Positions 50,420-59,988 of a stretch of DNA of 64,000 nucleotides are shown here, one piece after another; within the stretch, counting starts at the first letter, position 1, and every line of letters starts with the position of its first letter. Position numbers and translations under genes: made by a program. The notes under the pieces are model-generated. The model did not search any database. It saw only the letters and a list, made by a program, of their open reading frames with translations, and was not told where the DNA came from. The stretch comes from Marisediminitalea aggregata (GTDB taxonomy: Bacteria; Pseudomonadota; Gammaproteobacteria; Enterobacterales; Alteromonadaceae): positions 62,001 through 126,000 of the forward strand of contig NZ_FQWD01000003.1 of the NCBI RefSeq assembly GCF_900129565.1. The letters run 5' to 3'.

Positions 50420-52531
50420 TTATTCGTCGTTTGACTCAGGCTTTGCTGGCTTTTCCAACAATTCCTTAATGCTCAGACGTACGCGGTTCTGACGGTCGAT
50501 TTCCATCACTTTCACGTCAACCATCTGACCTTCAGACAGGTAATCAGTCACCTTGTTCACGCGCTCGTGAGCGATTTGTGAAATGTGAACCAGACCTTCT
50601 TTACCTGGTAATACTTCAACAAATGCACCGAAGTCTACGATACGAGTCACTTTACCGTTGTAGGTCTTACCTACTTCGATTTCAGCAGTAACCTGTTCGA
50701 TTTTCGCAATCGCGATTTCAGCTTTAGCACGCTCAGTTGCGAAGATCTTCACGGTACCATCGTCTTCGATTTCGATGTTAGTGTCAGACTCTTCGGTGAT
50801 TGAACGAATCATCGCGCCGCCTTTACCGATGACGTCACGGATCTTGTCCTGATCAATCTTCAGTGTGTAGATGCGCGGAGCAAATTCGCTCATTTCTTCG
50901 CGGTGACCGCCAAGTGCCTGGTCCATTACACCCAGAATGTGTAAGCGGGCTTCTTTTGCCTGCTTAAGGGCAATCTGCATGATTTCTTTAGTGATACCTT
51001 CAATTTTGATATCCATCTGCAGTGCCGTAATACCTTCGGTAGTACCCGCAACTTTAAAGTCCATGTCGCCTAAGTGATCTTCATCACCCAGAATGTCAGA
51101 TAGCACCACGAAGTTATCGTCACTCTTAACCAGACCCATCGCGATACCCGCGACTGACGCTTTGATTGGTACACCCGCATCCATTAATGCCAGAGAGGTA
51201 CCACACACAGACGCCATTGAAGATGAACCGTTTGATTCAGTGATTTCAGAAACCACACGAACAACATACGGGAATTCTTCTTCAGAAGGCATAACTGCCT
51301 GAATACCACGCTTAGCCAAACGACCGTGACCAATTTCACGACGCTTTGGCGAACCGATCATGCCAGTTTCACCCACACAGTATGGAGGGAAGTTGTAGTG
51401 CAGCATGAAGCGGCTGTCTTTCTTACCAGACAGTTCGTCAATCATCTGCGCGTCACGCTCAGTACCTAAGGTTGCAACAACCAGAGCCTGCGTTTCACCA
51501 CGGGTAAATACCGCTGAACCGTGAGTACGTGGTAATACACCAGTAGACACGTTAAGCGCACGAACCATTGTTGGGTCACGGCCATCAATACGTGGCTCGC
51601 CTGCCAGAATGCGTGAACGTACCACGTCACTTTCCAGCTCGTGTAACAGGTCCAGTACTTCTTTTGGATCTTGCTCTTCATCAGCCGCCAGAATTTCAGC
51701 CGCTGCTTTTTCAGTTACCGCGGTAACTGCATCTTTACGCTCCAGCTTGTCAGAAATCTGATAAGCCGCAGTCATACCTTCAAGAGCAAGCGCTTTAATT
51801 TTGTCTTTCAGGCTGGTGTTTTCTGCAGGTGCTACCCAGTCCCACTTCGGCGTGGCAACTTCAGCGGCAAATTCGTTAACTGCAGCAATAACCGTTTGCA
51901 ATTGCTCGTGACCAAACATCACGGCACCCAGCATTACGTCTTCAGACAATACACTGGCTTCTGATTCAACCATCAGTACTGCGCCTTCTGTACCAGCAAC
52001 AACCAGATCCAGCTGACTGGTTTCCTGTTCACTGTTACGGGTATTAAGGATGTACTCACCGTCAGTATAACCAACACGTGCCGCACCAATTGGGCCGTTA
52101 AATGGAATACCAGAGATAGCAAGTGCCGCAGACGTACCGATCATTGAAATAATGTCAGTTGGGATTTCAGGGTTAGAAGATACAACTGTAACAACAACCT
52201 GAACTTCGTTTTTAAACCCTTCTGGGAACAGAGGGCGAATTGGGCGGTCGATAAGGCGTGCAGTCAGGGTCTCACCTTCTGAAGGGCGACCTTCACGCTT
52301 AAAGAATCCACCAGGGATCTTACCGGCAGCGTAAGTTTTTTCCTGATAGTTAACAGTCAGAGGGAAAAAGTCTTGATCGGCTTTCGCCTCTTTTTTGCCC
52401 ACTACAGTTACCAGTACTGAAGTATCGTCCATGCTGGCCATTACTGCAGCGGTTGCCTGACGAGCGATTACGCCCGTTTCTAGAGTCACAGTATGTTGAC
52501 CATACTGGAAAGTTTTTGTAATAGGAGTCAC
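50420..52531 (-). CDS. pnp: polyribonucleotide nucleotidyltransferase (PNPase)
   Basis: Phosphorolytic 3'-5' exoribonuclease and part of the RNA degradosome. It is 703 residues. Two RNase PH domains (about 10-220 and 315-540) flank a helical linker, and then come a KH domain ([19 protein letters not shown] near 560) and an S1 domain ([20 protein letters not shown] near 625). The start is GTG, with AAAGGA 8 nt upstream. Unlike E. coli, no rpsO lies upstream; a divergent HNH gene is there instead, and pnp has its own promoter. Confidence 0.97.
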   Translation of the reverse strand: MTPITKTFQYGQHTVTLETGVIARQATAAVMASMDDTSVLVTVVGKKEAKADQDFFPLTVNYQEKTYAAGKIPGGFFKREGRPSEGETLTARLIDRPIRPLFPEGFKNEVQVVVTVVSSNPEIPTDIISMIGTSAALAISGIPFNGPIGAARVGYTDGEYILNTRNSEQETSQLDLVVAGTEGAVLMVESEASVLSEDVMLGAVMFGHEQLQTVIAAVNEFAAEVATPKWDWVAPAENTSLKDKIKALALEGMTAAYQISDKLERKDAVTAVTEKAAAEILAADEEQDPKEVLDLLHELESDVVRSRILAGEPRIDGRDPTMVRALNVSTGVLPRTHGSAVFTRGETQALVVATLGTERDAQMIDELSGKKDSRFMLHYNFPPYCVGETGMIGSPKRREIGHGRLAKRGIQAVMPSEEEFPYVVRVVSEITESNGSSSMASVCGTSLALMDAGVPIKASVAGIAMGLVKSDDNFVVLSDILGDEDHLGDMDFKVAGTTEGITALQMDIKIEGITKEIMQIALKQAKEARLHILGVMDQALGGHREEMSEFAPRIYTLKIDQDKIRDVIGKGGAMIRSITEESDTNIEIEDDGTVKIFATERAKAEIAIAKIEQVTAEIEVGKTYNGKVTRIVDFGAFVEVLPGKEGLVHISQIAHERVNKVTDYLSEGQMVDVKVMEIDRQNRVRLSIKELLEKPAKPESNDE

Positions 52532-52585
52532 TATTTGTCCTTTAATTCTTTCTTTACAATTTCTTCGCTTTTAAACGCGGCGCCT

Positions 52586-52615
52586 AGTATAGCGGCGATA
52601 CTATATCTTTACCAA
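52586..52615 (-). promoter_or_regulatory. candidate sigma-70 promoter of pnp
   Basis: On the minus strand TTGGTA is followed after 18 bp by TATACT, about 55 bp before the pnp GTG. This gives pnp an immediate promoter in place of the usual rpsO readthrough. Confidence 0.6.
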
Positions 52616-52842
52616 TAACTAATCCGTTCAATTGCAAATTTTTGCCGTTTTACGGGCTTAATTCCTCCCAGTTCAAAATATTGGTTAAATTTTCATCCAT
52701 CTGTCATACTCATCTGTAATATCTGTAACCAGAAAAAGGAAGGAAAGTCAGCGATTTCAGTCCCCATCGCACGGCGATGTGCATTTTAACGCTAGCGTTC
52801 GATGTGGAGAGTAAACAGGTATTACACGGAGAATCAGTGGTC

Positions 52843-53385
52843 ATGCTAATTTTGCGTTTAAACAAGGCCGGTGCGCCTCAAGACTGGCTAAATATCTATC
52901 AGGCAGCGCGTTATTACGCGCAAGGTAAAGTACTGTTTGAACTTGGAAGTCAGCAATATACGTTATTGGGTGGTCACAATCGCTACGGTGTACAAAGCCG
53001 ATTGCAACTCAGCTCCATTATCGCCTGTGATGGCAAAGTGGTCACGCATGGCAAAATTGCCCTGACTAACCGATATTTGTTTCGGCGCGATAATCAATTG
53101 TGCTTGTACTGTGGAAATCGATTTCGTTCGGGTCAGCTGACCCGCGACCATATTATTCCGCGTTCCCGTGGGGGGAAGAATGAGTGGACGAATGTGGCTA
53201 CTGCTTGTTCAAGATGCAACCATCAAAAAGGGGCGCGAACGCCCGAAGAAGCCAATATGCCATTGTTAGCTGTCCCCTTCAGGCCAAATTTGTACGAACG
53301 CTTTTATTTGATGAACCGGCGCATACTAGCCGATCAAATGGACTTTTTAAGCCATCATTTCAGCGACCAGCGCAATTGGCTTTAG
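52843..53385 (+). CDS. HNH endonuclease family protein
   Basis: A 180-residue protein (from ATG 52843) with a C-terminal HNH nuclease domain. A zinc pair CLYCGNRF near 87 is followed by LTRDHIIPRSRGGKNEWTN, with catalytic His in DHI, and CSRCNHQKGAR. The N-terminal LRLNKAGAPQDWLNIYQAAR is seen in a family of chromosomal HNH proteins in marine Gammaproteobacteria. A GGAGA lies 10 nt upstream of 52843; a GTG at 52837 or ATG at 52777 are alternatives. No restriction or toxin partner is adjacent. Its stop overlaps the convergent channel gene. Confidence 0.88.
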   Translation: MLILRLNKAGAPQDWLNIYQAARYYAQGKVLFELGSQQYTLLGGHNRYGVQSRLQLSSIIACDGKVVTHGKIALTNRYLFRRDNQLCLYCGNRFRSGQLTRDHIIPRSRGGKNEWTNVATACSRCNHQKGARTPEEANMPLLAVPFRPNLYERFYLMNRRILADQMDFLSHHFSDQRNWL

Positions 53386-54269
53386 CCTGGCATTATCGGT
53401 GCCGCCAGGCCGCCCTCTTTTTGTTGCCGCTTGATTTCTTCAAACCATAAACGAGTCCAGTCAGCCCGGATTTTCTGTTCCAGTTTGAACGCTTCATCAG
53501 AGGGGCAAAACAAGCCAATCTTGACGACTATTTTTGCCAGGTGATTGGTTTCAATATCAATTTCCGGGTCAATACTGATAAACCCGGCGTCCAGATTACG
53601 TTCAATTAAACTTTTGTACCGCTCAGCCACGTCTCTGAAATGTGCGCAATGCTCAGTAACCAGGGTTTCGAATGGTTCCAGCAATACATAGGGGTCAGCA
53701 AACGGCTCATTGGTGATTTCGAAGCTGTGCAGCCGGTATCTTCGCAGGAAATTCAGGTTTTTAACCACCTGATTCATCAGTTGGTTATTGGGCACGTATA
53801 CGTGTTTACCGGTGTAATTATACGTGTCAGGATCGACTTCCAACAGCGTGGTTTTCGCCCAATCCAGTTCAACCACCTCGCCCACCTGCGTGCCCAGTTG
53901 AACCCAGTTCCCGACTCGGAAAGGGCGGGTTGTCATGTAATAGACAAACCCAATGAAGCACTGAATAAGCTCTCGTGTGGCAAAGACGATCGCTACCATA
54001 AAAGCAGCAATTGACAGTGCCAGACTCTGCACTTCATTGGCCCACAAGGTAAGCAACAATACCAACAACAATGCATTACCTAATTGGTCAATGGTATTGA
54101 TTGAATGGCGCTTATCCTCGCCCCGGCGTTTACTCTGACGGCGCAGGACTTTGATAAGCATTTTTTTGACAGCCATGAAAATGACCACCAAAAACAATGA
54201 TGTCAGGAGCTTATGGGATTGAGTAAATGCCAGGAAGAGCGACCACCCGTACTCAACAGTTTCGTTCAC
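53382..54269 (-). CDS. MscS-type mechanosensitive channel family protein
   Basis: A 295-residue membrane protein from GTG. There are three or four helices (about 17-37, 62-80 and 85-115), then the MscS beta domain with RPFRVGNWVQLGTQVGEVVELDW near 118-140 and YVPNNQLMNQVVKN near 160-173. The C-terminal cytoplasmic part is short. It is a likely osmotic safety valve or small conductance channel. The gene's stop overlaps the HNH gene by a few bases. Upstream lies the proline operon, also linked to osmotic stress, but separated by a terminator. Confidence 0.88.
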   Translation of the reverse strand: MNETVEYGWSLFLAFTQSHKLLTSLFLVVIFMAVKKMLIKVLRRQSKRRGEDKRHSINTIDQLGNALLLVLLLTLWANEVQSLALSIAAFMVAIVFATRELIQCFIGFVYYMTTRPFRVGNWVQLGTQVGEVVELDWAKTTLLEVDPDTYNYTGKHVYVPNNQLMNQVVKNLNFLRRYRLHSFEITNEPFADPYVLLEPFETLVTEHCAHFRDVAERYKSLIERNLDAGFISIDPEIDIETNHLAKIVVKIGLFCPSDEAFKLEQKIRADWTRLWFEEIKRQQKEGGLAAPIMPG

Positions 54270-54290
54270 GTTAGTTTGCCTCTATAACGA

Positions 54291-54318
54291 AAAAAATCAC
54301 CGTGACTGAGCACGGTGA
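54291..54318 (-). terminator. terminator of the putP-proB-proA operon
   Basis: On the minus strand TCACCGTG pairs with CACGGTGA, followed by TTTTTT. It lies about 95 bp after the proA stop, just before the MscS-type gene. Confidence 0.82.
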
Positions 54319-54411
54319 CTTTAAAAATCAAATTGTAACCGACTCACCAGCGGTAATCATCTGGTTTATCGACGAAATTCGTTATTACGCAGTCTGCGTC
54401 GTTATTATGGC

Positions 54412-55659
54412 TTATTCGCGAACCTGACCTGTGCCGGAGACCACATATTTTTCTGTTGTCAGTGACTCCAGTCCCATCGGGCCATAGGCATGCAACTTGG
54501 TGGTTGCAATACCGATTTCAGCACCCAAGCCTAACTGACTGCCGTCGTTGAAGCGCGAAGACGCGTTTACCATTACCGCAGAAGCATCTACTGCTCGCTG
54601 AAACAATCGGGCGGTCTCGGCGTTTTGCGTACAAATCACCTCTGTGTGGTGGCTACCAAACTGATCAATGTGCGCTAAGGCCTGATTAAAATCGTCGACA
54701 ACGCGAATAGCGATTTCTGGCCCTAAGTACTCTTCGCCGAATGCATCATCTGCAATGACATCAGCCTCGCTAAAATACGCTGCGCCCGCCTGATTGACGT
54801 GCACGGTTACGCCTTTTTCCTGACACATGGCGCTAACCTGAGGCAGAAAATCACCGGCTACGGCCTGATGCACGACCAGACCTTCCAATGCATTACACAC
54901 ACCGGTGCGCTGGGTTTTACCATTAACCAGCAAGTCCATGGCCATCGTTAATTCGGCGTCTTTGTCGACGTACAAATGACACACTCCTTTGAAGTGCTGG
55001 ATGACCGGCACTTTACTGTTGTCAGTGACATAACGGATTAACCCTTCACCACCGCGTGGAATAATCACGTCGATAGTCTCTGTTTGTTCCATTAACTCCT
55101 GCATTAAACCGCGATCAGGATCTGGAATTACGCTGATTAACGCTTCTGGCAACTGGTGCTTACGTAATACTTCCTGTAACAAGCCGGCAATAGCCAGGCT
55201 CGTGTTCAACGCCTCTTTACCACCGCGTAAAATAACCCCGTTTCCAGATTTAAAGCACAATGCACCCGCGTCGGCAGTTACATTCGGACGGGCTTCGTAA
55301 ATCATACATACCACGCCAAGCGGCACACGCATTTTTTGAATCTTAAGCCCGTTAGGACGGTCAGTGATATGGCGTTCCTTTCCAACCGGGTCGTCCAGAG
55401 AAATAATCGTCTCAATACCCTGTGCCATGTCTTCGATACGCGCTGGCGTCAGGGTCAGTCGATCCTGCATAGCCTCATCGAGACCTGCGGCTTTACCCGC
55501 TGCCACTTCAGCGGCATTCACTTCAATAATGTGCTCTGCGGCCCCGCGGATAGCGGCAGCCATATCAGCCAGAACATTATTCTTTGTTTGTTCATCAAGC
55601 ACTGCCAGCACTTTAGCGGCGCGCGAAGTGTCATTTGCAATGTTTGTAATTAAGCTCAT
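54412..55659 (-). CDS. proA: gamma-glutamyl phosphate reductase
   Basis: Second step of proline synthesis: reduces gamma-glutamyl phosphate with NADPH to glutamate semialdehyde. It is 415 residues, of usual length. Visible segments are YEARPNVTADAGALCFKSGN near 120, IPRGGEGLIRYV and the catalytic Cys in NGKTQRTGVCNALE near 253. The conserved SSRFNDGSQLGLGAEIG lies near 368. Its ATG overlaps the proB stop by 4 bp (ATGA), so the two are coupled. Confidence 0.98.
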   Translation of the reverse strand: MSLITNIANDTSRAAKVLAVLDEQTKNNVLADMAAAIRGAAEHIIEVNAAEVAAGKAAGLDEAMQDRLTLTPARIEDMAQGIETIISLDDPVGKERHITDRPNGLKIQKMRVPLGVVCMIYEARPNVTADAGALCFKSGNGVILRGGKEALNTSLAIAGLLQEVLRKHQLPEALISVIPDPDRGLMQELMEQTETIDVIIPRGGEGLIRYVTDNSKVPVIQHFKGVCHLYVDKDAELTMAMDLLVNGKTQRTGVCNALEGLVVHQAVAGDFLPQVSAMCQEKGVTVHVNQAGAAYFSEADVIADDAFGEEYLGPEIAIRVVDDFNQALAHIDQFGSHHTEVICTQNAETARLFQRAVDASAVMVNASSRFNDGSQLGLGAEIGIATTKLHAYGPMGLESLTTEKYVVSGTGQVRE

Positions 55660-56774
55660 TTGTTCTCCAATACTGCTATATGCTGTTCTGAAATAATCGG
55701 ACCGGTTTTCTCCTCAAATTCAGAGGCAAACTCCTGATTGTCCTGATTGGCAATAAAGTTCAGTAAACAGCTACTGTAATTCGATTTTGCTTTCGCGAGT
55801 TTGGTGCCGTCTTCGCGGCGCACAAGGATGGTATCACCTACTGAAAACTCGCCTTTTACATCAATGATTTCTTTGCTCGTCAAAGCATCAACATTGTCGT
55901 CAAGAGAATCAGTAAAGTCCTCGTTTATTACCACCTCACCCTGGGCATTCGAGGTATGTGTCATCCAATGTATATTCTCTTTCATTGGTTTTTCATGCGC
56001 CTGGAAGTGGGTGCCCGGATTTTTTCCGTCTAACAATAGATTAAACGATAACTCGGTAAAGCCATTAATAATAAATGTATCTATACCATGCGAAACCGCT
56101 TTTTCAGCTGCTTCGATTTTGGTTTTCATACCGCCAGTGCCGACGCCATCTTCAGCAGCACCTCCTGCCATAGCATAGATGTCTGCATTGATGTTATCTA
56201 CCCACGACAGCAGCTTTGCATCATCGTGCTTGTGCGGATTTTTGTCGTAAAGCCCGTCTACATCAGAGCATATTATCAGTGCATCTGCATCTGCACACGC
56301 AGCGACCATAGCTGAGAGGTTATCGTTATCACCGACTTTCAGTTTGTCTGTGGTGACGGTGTCGTTTTCGTTAATGATCGGCAACACACCATGCTCCAGC
56401 AGACTAAACGTCGTATCCCGAATGCTGACATAGCGCTCACGATCGCGTAAATCAGCGTGGGTTAATAATATTTGCGCCGAGGGAAAATCAAATAACTTAT
56501 CCCACGTTGCCATCATCTCAGTTTGACCGGCAGCGGCCATGGCTTTTTTAACAGCAATGTCTTTTTTGCTCTGTTCCGGAAAAATATGTGCCCCCGCCGC
56601 AACAGATCCAGAGGATACCAACACCACCTGAATACCTTGGGCGCGACAACGCACGATGAACTGAGCAATACTCAATAGATAATGACTGCTACATCCCTGA
56701 CGGTTAGGCGCAATTAATGCACTGCCTACCTTTACGACAATTCGTTTCCAATTTGAACGACTCATTGTTTTCAT
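55656..56774 (-). CDS. proB: glutamate 5-kinase
   Basis: First and proline-regulated step of proline synthesis. It is 372 residues. An amino-acid kinase domain (about 10-260) has VVKVGSALIAPN, LVSSGSVAAGAHIF and INENDTVTTDKLKVGDND. A C-terminal PUA domain (about 285-372) includes GEFSVGDTILVRREDG. ATG 56774 has AGGAT 4 nt upstream; the ATG three codons further on is possible. It begins 5 bp after the putP stop, an operon arrangement unlike the separate E. coli loci. Confidence 0.97.
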   Translation of the reverse strand: MKTMSRSNWKRIVVKVGSALIAPNRQGCSSHYLLSIAQFIVRCRAQGIQVVLVSSGSVAAGAHIFPEQSKKDIAVKKAMAAAGQTEMMATWDKLFDFPSAQILLTHADLRDRERYVSIRDTTFSLLEHGVLPIINENDTVTTDKLKVGDNDNLSAMVAACADADALIICSDVDGLYDKNPHKHDDAKLLSWVDNINADIYAMAGGAAEDGVGTGGMKTKIEAAEKAVSHGIDTFIINGFTELSFNLLLDGKNPGTHFQAHEKPMKENIHWMTHTSNAQGEVVINEDFTDSLDDNVDALTSKEIIDVKGEFSVGDTILVRREDGTKLAKAKSNYSSCLLNFIANQDNQEFASEFEEKTGPIISEQHIAVLENK

Positions 56775-56779
56775 AAATC

Positions 56780-58276
56780 CTATGATAAATCTGCTAATAC
56801 TTGATTCGTTTCTCTAAACTTTGCCTGAACACGTTCATCAGGCGCCTCGCTGAAAATAGTGACAACTGCAATCGTGACGGCACTAACAATAAAGCCAGGC
56901 ACGATTTCGTAGATAACTGAACTCAGTGTCTCACCGTTCTCCAGCACCGGGGCATAAATCCAAAACAACACGGTAGCAGCACCACTGACAATCCCGGCCA
57001 AGGCGGCGCTATGCGTTAGCTGACGATGGTAAAGACACGCCAATACTAACGGCCCGAATGCTGCACCAAATCCAGCCCATGCATTACTCACCAGCGACAA
57101 AATTGTGTTTGAGGCATCCCATGCCAGTAACAATGCAACCAATGCAACGCCCGCTACCCCGTAACGGCCAATAGCAACGGTTTTGGCCTCGGTGAGCGTC
57201 TTTTTACTCACCACCCGATAAATGTCCTCGGTCAATGAACTCGCTGAAACGAGTAACTGCGAAGAAATCGTACTCATAATCGCAGCCAGTATCGCTGCCA
57301 TTAAGAATCCGCTAATTAACGGGTGAAACAAAATCTCAGAAAATAAAATAAAAATGGTTTCGGGATCATCAACGGCCAAACCAAACTGGTTGGCATAAGC
57401 AATGCCGACAAACCCTGTAGCTAATGCACCAATAATCGTGACCAGCATCCACGACATCCCAATGTTTCTTGCCGTGCCTACATCGCTTACTGAACGAATG
57501 GCCATAAAGCGCACAATAATATGAGGCTGACCGAAATACCCTAATCCCCAGGCCAGACTGGAGATCAGACCAACCAGTGTCACACTTTGCCATGACGCTG
57601 ACAGACTCGGTATGGACTCAAATGCAGATGCCGACATCTGGGCCGCACTTTCAAATTCAGTAAACGCAACTATTGGCACCAGCACCAGCGCGACGAACAT
57701 GATGCAACCTTGCACAAAATCCGTCATGCTGACCGCCAAAAATCCCCCCAACAGGGTGTACGAGACAACCACTGCCAGTGTAATGATTAGCCCCAACTGA
57801 TAATTAAGCGAAAACGCACTTTCAAACAGCTTGCCGCCTGCGACCAGTCCGGCTGACGTGTAGAGCGTAAAGAACAGCACTATAATAGCGGCAGACACCA
57901 TTCGCACACTGGCACTTGCCTGACCAAACCGCTTTGCAAAAAACTCAGGGACGGTCAATGAATCATCTGCCACTTCGGTATAGACCCGGAGTTTAGGCGC
58001 CACCAGAAAATAATTTGCCAATGCACCTAACACCAGGCCAATTGCAATGTAGAGCGCATCAAAACCGGCCACGAACATAGCGCCGGGCAACCCCATCAAC
58101 ATCCATCCACTCATATCTGACGCGCCGGCTGATAAAGCAGTTACCTGAGGACTGACCTGACGCCCGCCCAGAATGTACCCTGAAATATCACTGGTAGATT
58201 GTTTATAAGCAAACAACCCAATGCCTAACATGGCAACGAAATACACTGCCAACGAAATATAACTTTCTAACGCCAT
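56780..58276 (-). CDS. putP: sodium/proline symporter
   Basis: Inner-membrane Na+-coupled proline importer of the SSS family. It is 498 residues with about 13 helices. The N-terminal region has GYILGGRQVSPQVTALSAGASDMSGWMLMGLPGA-type spacing, with the sodium-site Asp55-equivalent in SAGASDMSGW near 50-59, and SMTDFVQGCIMF near 184. The gene is first of putP-proB-proA with a 5-bp gap, whereas putP usually pairs with putA. Import and synthesis of proline in one operon indicate osmoprotection rather than use of proline as a carbon source. Confidence 0.96.
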   Translation of the reverse strand: MALESYISLAVYFVAMLGIGLFAYKQSTSDISGYILGGRQVSPQVTALSAGASDMSGWMLMGLPGAMFVAGFDALYIAIGLVLGALANYFLVAPKLRVYTEVADDSLTVPEFFAKRFGQASASVRMVSAAIIVLFFTLYTSAGLVAGGKLFESAFSLNYQLGLIITLAVVVSYTLLGGFLAVSMTDFVQGCIMFVALVLVPIVAFTEFESAAQMSASAFESIPSLSASWQSVTLVGLISSLAWGLGYFGQPHIIVRFMAIRSVSDVGTARNIGMSWMLVTIIGALATGFVGIAYANQFGLAVDDPETIFILFSEILFHPLISGFLMAAILAAIMSTISSQLLVSASSLTEDIYRVVSKKTLTEAKTVAIGRYGVAGVALVALLLAWDASNTILSLVSNAWAGFGAAFGPLVLACLYHRQLTHSAALAGIVSGAATVLFWIYAPVLENGETLSSVIYEIVPGFIVSAVTIAVVTIFSEAPDERVQAKFRETNQVLADLS

Positions 58277-58416
58277 GAATGAATAATGCCTCTTTCACGC
58301 TTAAGTGCTTTACCAAATAATTAGTGCACGAATTATAATGATTAGAACTCAAATTACAAGAAAATAATGAACTCAACACCTTTACATCGTTGTATAAATG
58401 TGATTTCCACCTAATT

Positions 58417-58433
58417 CCACATAGAATATGTGG
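58417..58433. promoter_or_regulatory. inverted repeat upstream of putP
   Basis: CCACATA-GAA-TATGTGG is a perfect 7-3-7 inverted repeat 141 bp before putP within a 245-bp AT-rich gap. It could be an operator for the proline operon. No clear promoter was picked. Confidence 0.4.
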
Positions 58434-58521
58434 CTATAAAAATAAATAGAAGTCAATTTTTATATGCTTTTATTTATACAAAAACATGACAACATAATTA
58501 TGATTCAAATAATTTTCATGC

Positions 58522-59070
58522 TTACATTGCAAAATGGTGGTTTTCAGCGTGATATCGACACTGGATACTGACCGCGCGTAACCACGACGATAGTTCGGTT
58601 TCACTTTGTTTATCCTGAGGAATCCCAATCCACTGCCACTGTTGGAGACGAGCCAAAAGCTGTGCTTCGACACTGCGCATTGGATTTGCCCGTTGTTGAA
58701 GGCTACTGGTATCAATGCAGGACAGCAGACCGCAATGGGGAAACAGGGTAACTTGCTGATTGGCAATACGCTCTGAAAGTGACCGGATGTAATCGTCAGG
58801 CGTGTTGTCGTGGACTGCTATAATAAGACCTGACAGACCGGAAAGGGACTCAGCAGAAGTTAGCAGGTCATCAATACTGATGATTTGTAATTTAATTCCC
58901 GCGTTACCTAGCGCTGCACCTAGATTTGCTGCAGCGGCATCGATACCGTCATCCCATCTATCAACAATAAACCCCACAGATACATAGTCAGGTACGAAGG
59001 CCCGATGCAACACACGACTGTGTCTGCTATTCGTCTTTGATAACTGTCCTTGCTGTGAAGTCACGTTCAT
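58522..59070 (-). CDS. hypothetical protein, possible alpha/beta nucleotide-fold
   Basis: A 182-residue soluble protein I do not recognise. A strong GGAGGGGAG ribosome site favours ATG 59070. Residues about 28-55 (YVSVGFIVDRWDDGIDAAAA, then LGAALGNAGIKLQIISIDDL) have the hydrophobic strand-helix-strand pattern of a flavodoxin or Rossmann-like fold, and LSGLIIAVHDN near 80 looks like a second strand, but no family motif is present. The C-terminal part has a His/Cys cluster (QCRYHAENHHF). It is a single gene with no helpful neighbours. Confidence 0.72.
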   Translation of the reverse strand: MNVTSQQGQLSKTNSRHSRVLHRAFVPDYVSVGFIVDRWDDGIDAAAANLGAALGNAGIKLQIISIDDLLTSAESLSGLSGLIIAVHDNTPDDYIRSLSERIANQQVTLFPHCGLLSCIDTSSLQQRANPMRSVEAQLLARLQQWQWIGIPQDKQSETELSSWLRAVSIQCRYHAENHHFAM

Positions 59071-59252
59071 TGCACTCCCCTCCATTCGTAAATAAACCCT
59101 GTACGTAATGAATGGGAATTAGCAAGCACTGAGCCAACAGCTGAAATACTAGGCGAAAAAGCGTAAGCACGCGTGTTACAAAGGTTTGGGCCTTTCACGT
59201 CCGGTATGCCCAATGACTCATTGTCGGTCAGATAACTCCTCGTTACCCAATT

Positions 59253-59867
59253 TTACGCTTCATTGTGAAAGATTTTCACACTGGAAAAGCGGCCTTCCAG
59301 ACGACGAACGAGCACAAATGCCAACGGCAACAAAAGTGCCCAAATGGCAGCTAGCAATGCAACAACAACAGGCAGTGAAAACCCGAAATTGACAGCCCCT
59401 AACCGCTCTCCGGCAACATAGCTAAGCGGGCCGCCTATCCCACCAAATATCCCTGCAAGCAGAAGCCGTTCAGAGAGATAGGACATACTGTGCCTCAGCG
59501 TTGCGGCGAACCCGAACCACAGCGTGATCAGCCACAATGGTATCGGCACGATGCCGCCTACAGCACTGTTTTGAGTAAACTCAAACACCCCCCCTAAGGT
59601 TAACGCACTGTCGACAAGCGTGCCGATAAAGCCCACGGCCAGCAACGTGACAGACTCACAGCGATGCTCCTTTATCAACATCAGGTGGCCAATCAGTAGC
59701 AAAAGACCGATAGACACATACTGGTCCTGATACAAGATCATCAACCACCAGATTATTTGAAATCCGACGAGGTTTACTACAACTTTCACGCTTGAAAATC
59801 CTTCATTGTTAGCATTATGGCTTTCGCTGATTTTGTTACGGCACGTATTTTGAATTGTCTTATCCAT
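59253..59867 (-). CDS. DUF2878 family membrane protein
   Basis: A 204-residue protein with about six predicted helices. The segments FQIIWWLMILYQD near 33, VGFIGTLVDSALTLGGVFEF near 78 and PIPLWLITLWFGFAATLRHS near 108 match DUF2878. In relatives this gene often travels with a photolyase, DUF1365 and cyclopropane-fatty-acid synthase cluster, which is absent here. It has a long polar N-terminus (about 27 residues), so a shorter start is possible. It is divergent from the phosphatase/kinase fusion gene. Confidence 0.82.
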   Translation of the reverse strand: MDKTIQNTCRNKISESHNANNEGFSSVKVVVNLVGFQIIWWLMILYQDQYVSIGLLLLIGHLMLIKEHRCESVTLLAVGFIGTLVDSALTLGGVFEFTQNSAVGGIVPIPLWLITLWFGFAATLRHSMSYLSERLLLAGIFGGIGGPLSYVAGERLGAVNFGFSLPVVVALLAAIWALLLPLAFVLVRRLEGRFSSVKIFHNEA

Positions 59868-59988
59868 TGACCCTGTGATGGCTTCATTCTCAGGTACGTC
59901 ATCACATACCTACTTTACGTAAGGTAACCATAGCTGGTTCAACTCGCTGTTGCGAACTGGGTTCAACTGTTAATTGAAGGGTAACTCA

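Noticed and set aside
52532..52776. Possible rpsO upstream of pnp
   Set aside because: The 245-bp gap is too short and holds no S15-like frame on either strand; it contains the pnp promoter.
52843..53385. HNH gene as part of a restriction or toxin system
   Set aside because: No methyltransferase, immunity gene or phage gene is adjacent; the protein resembles stand-alone chromosomal HNH proteins.
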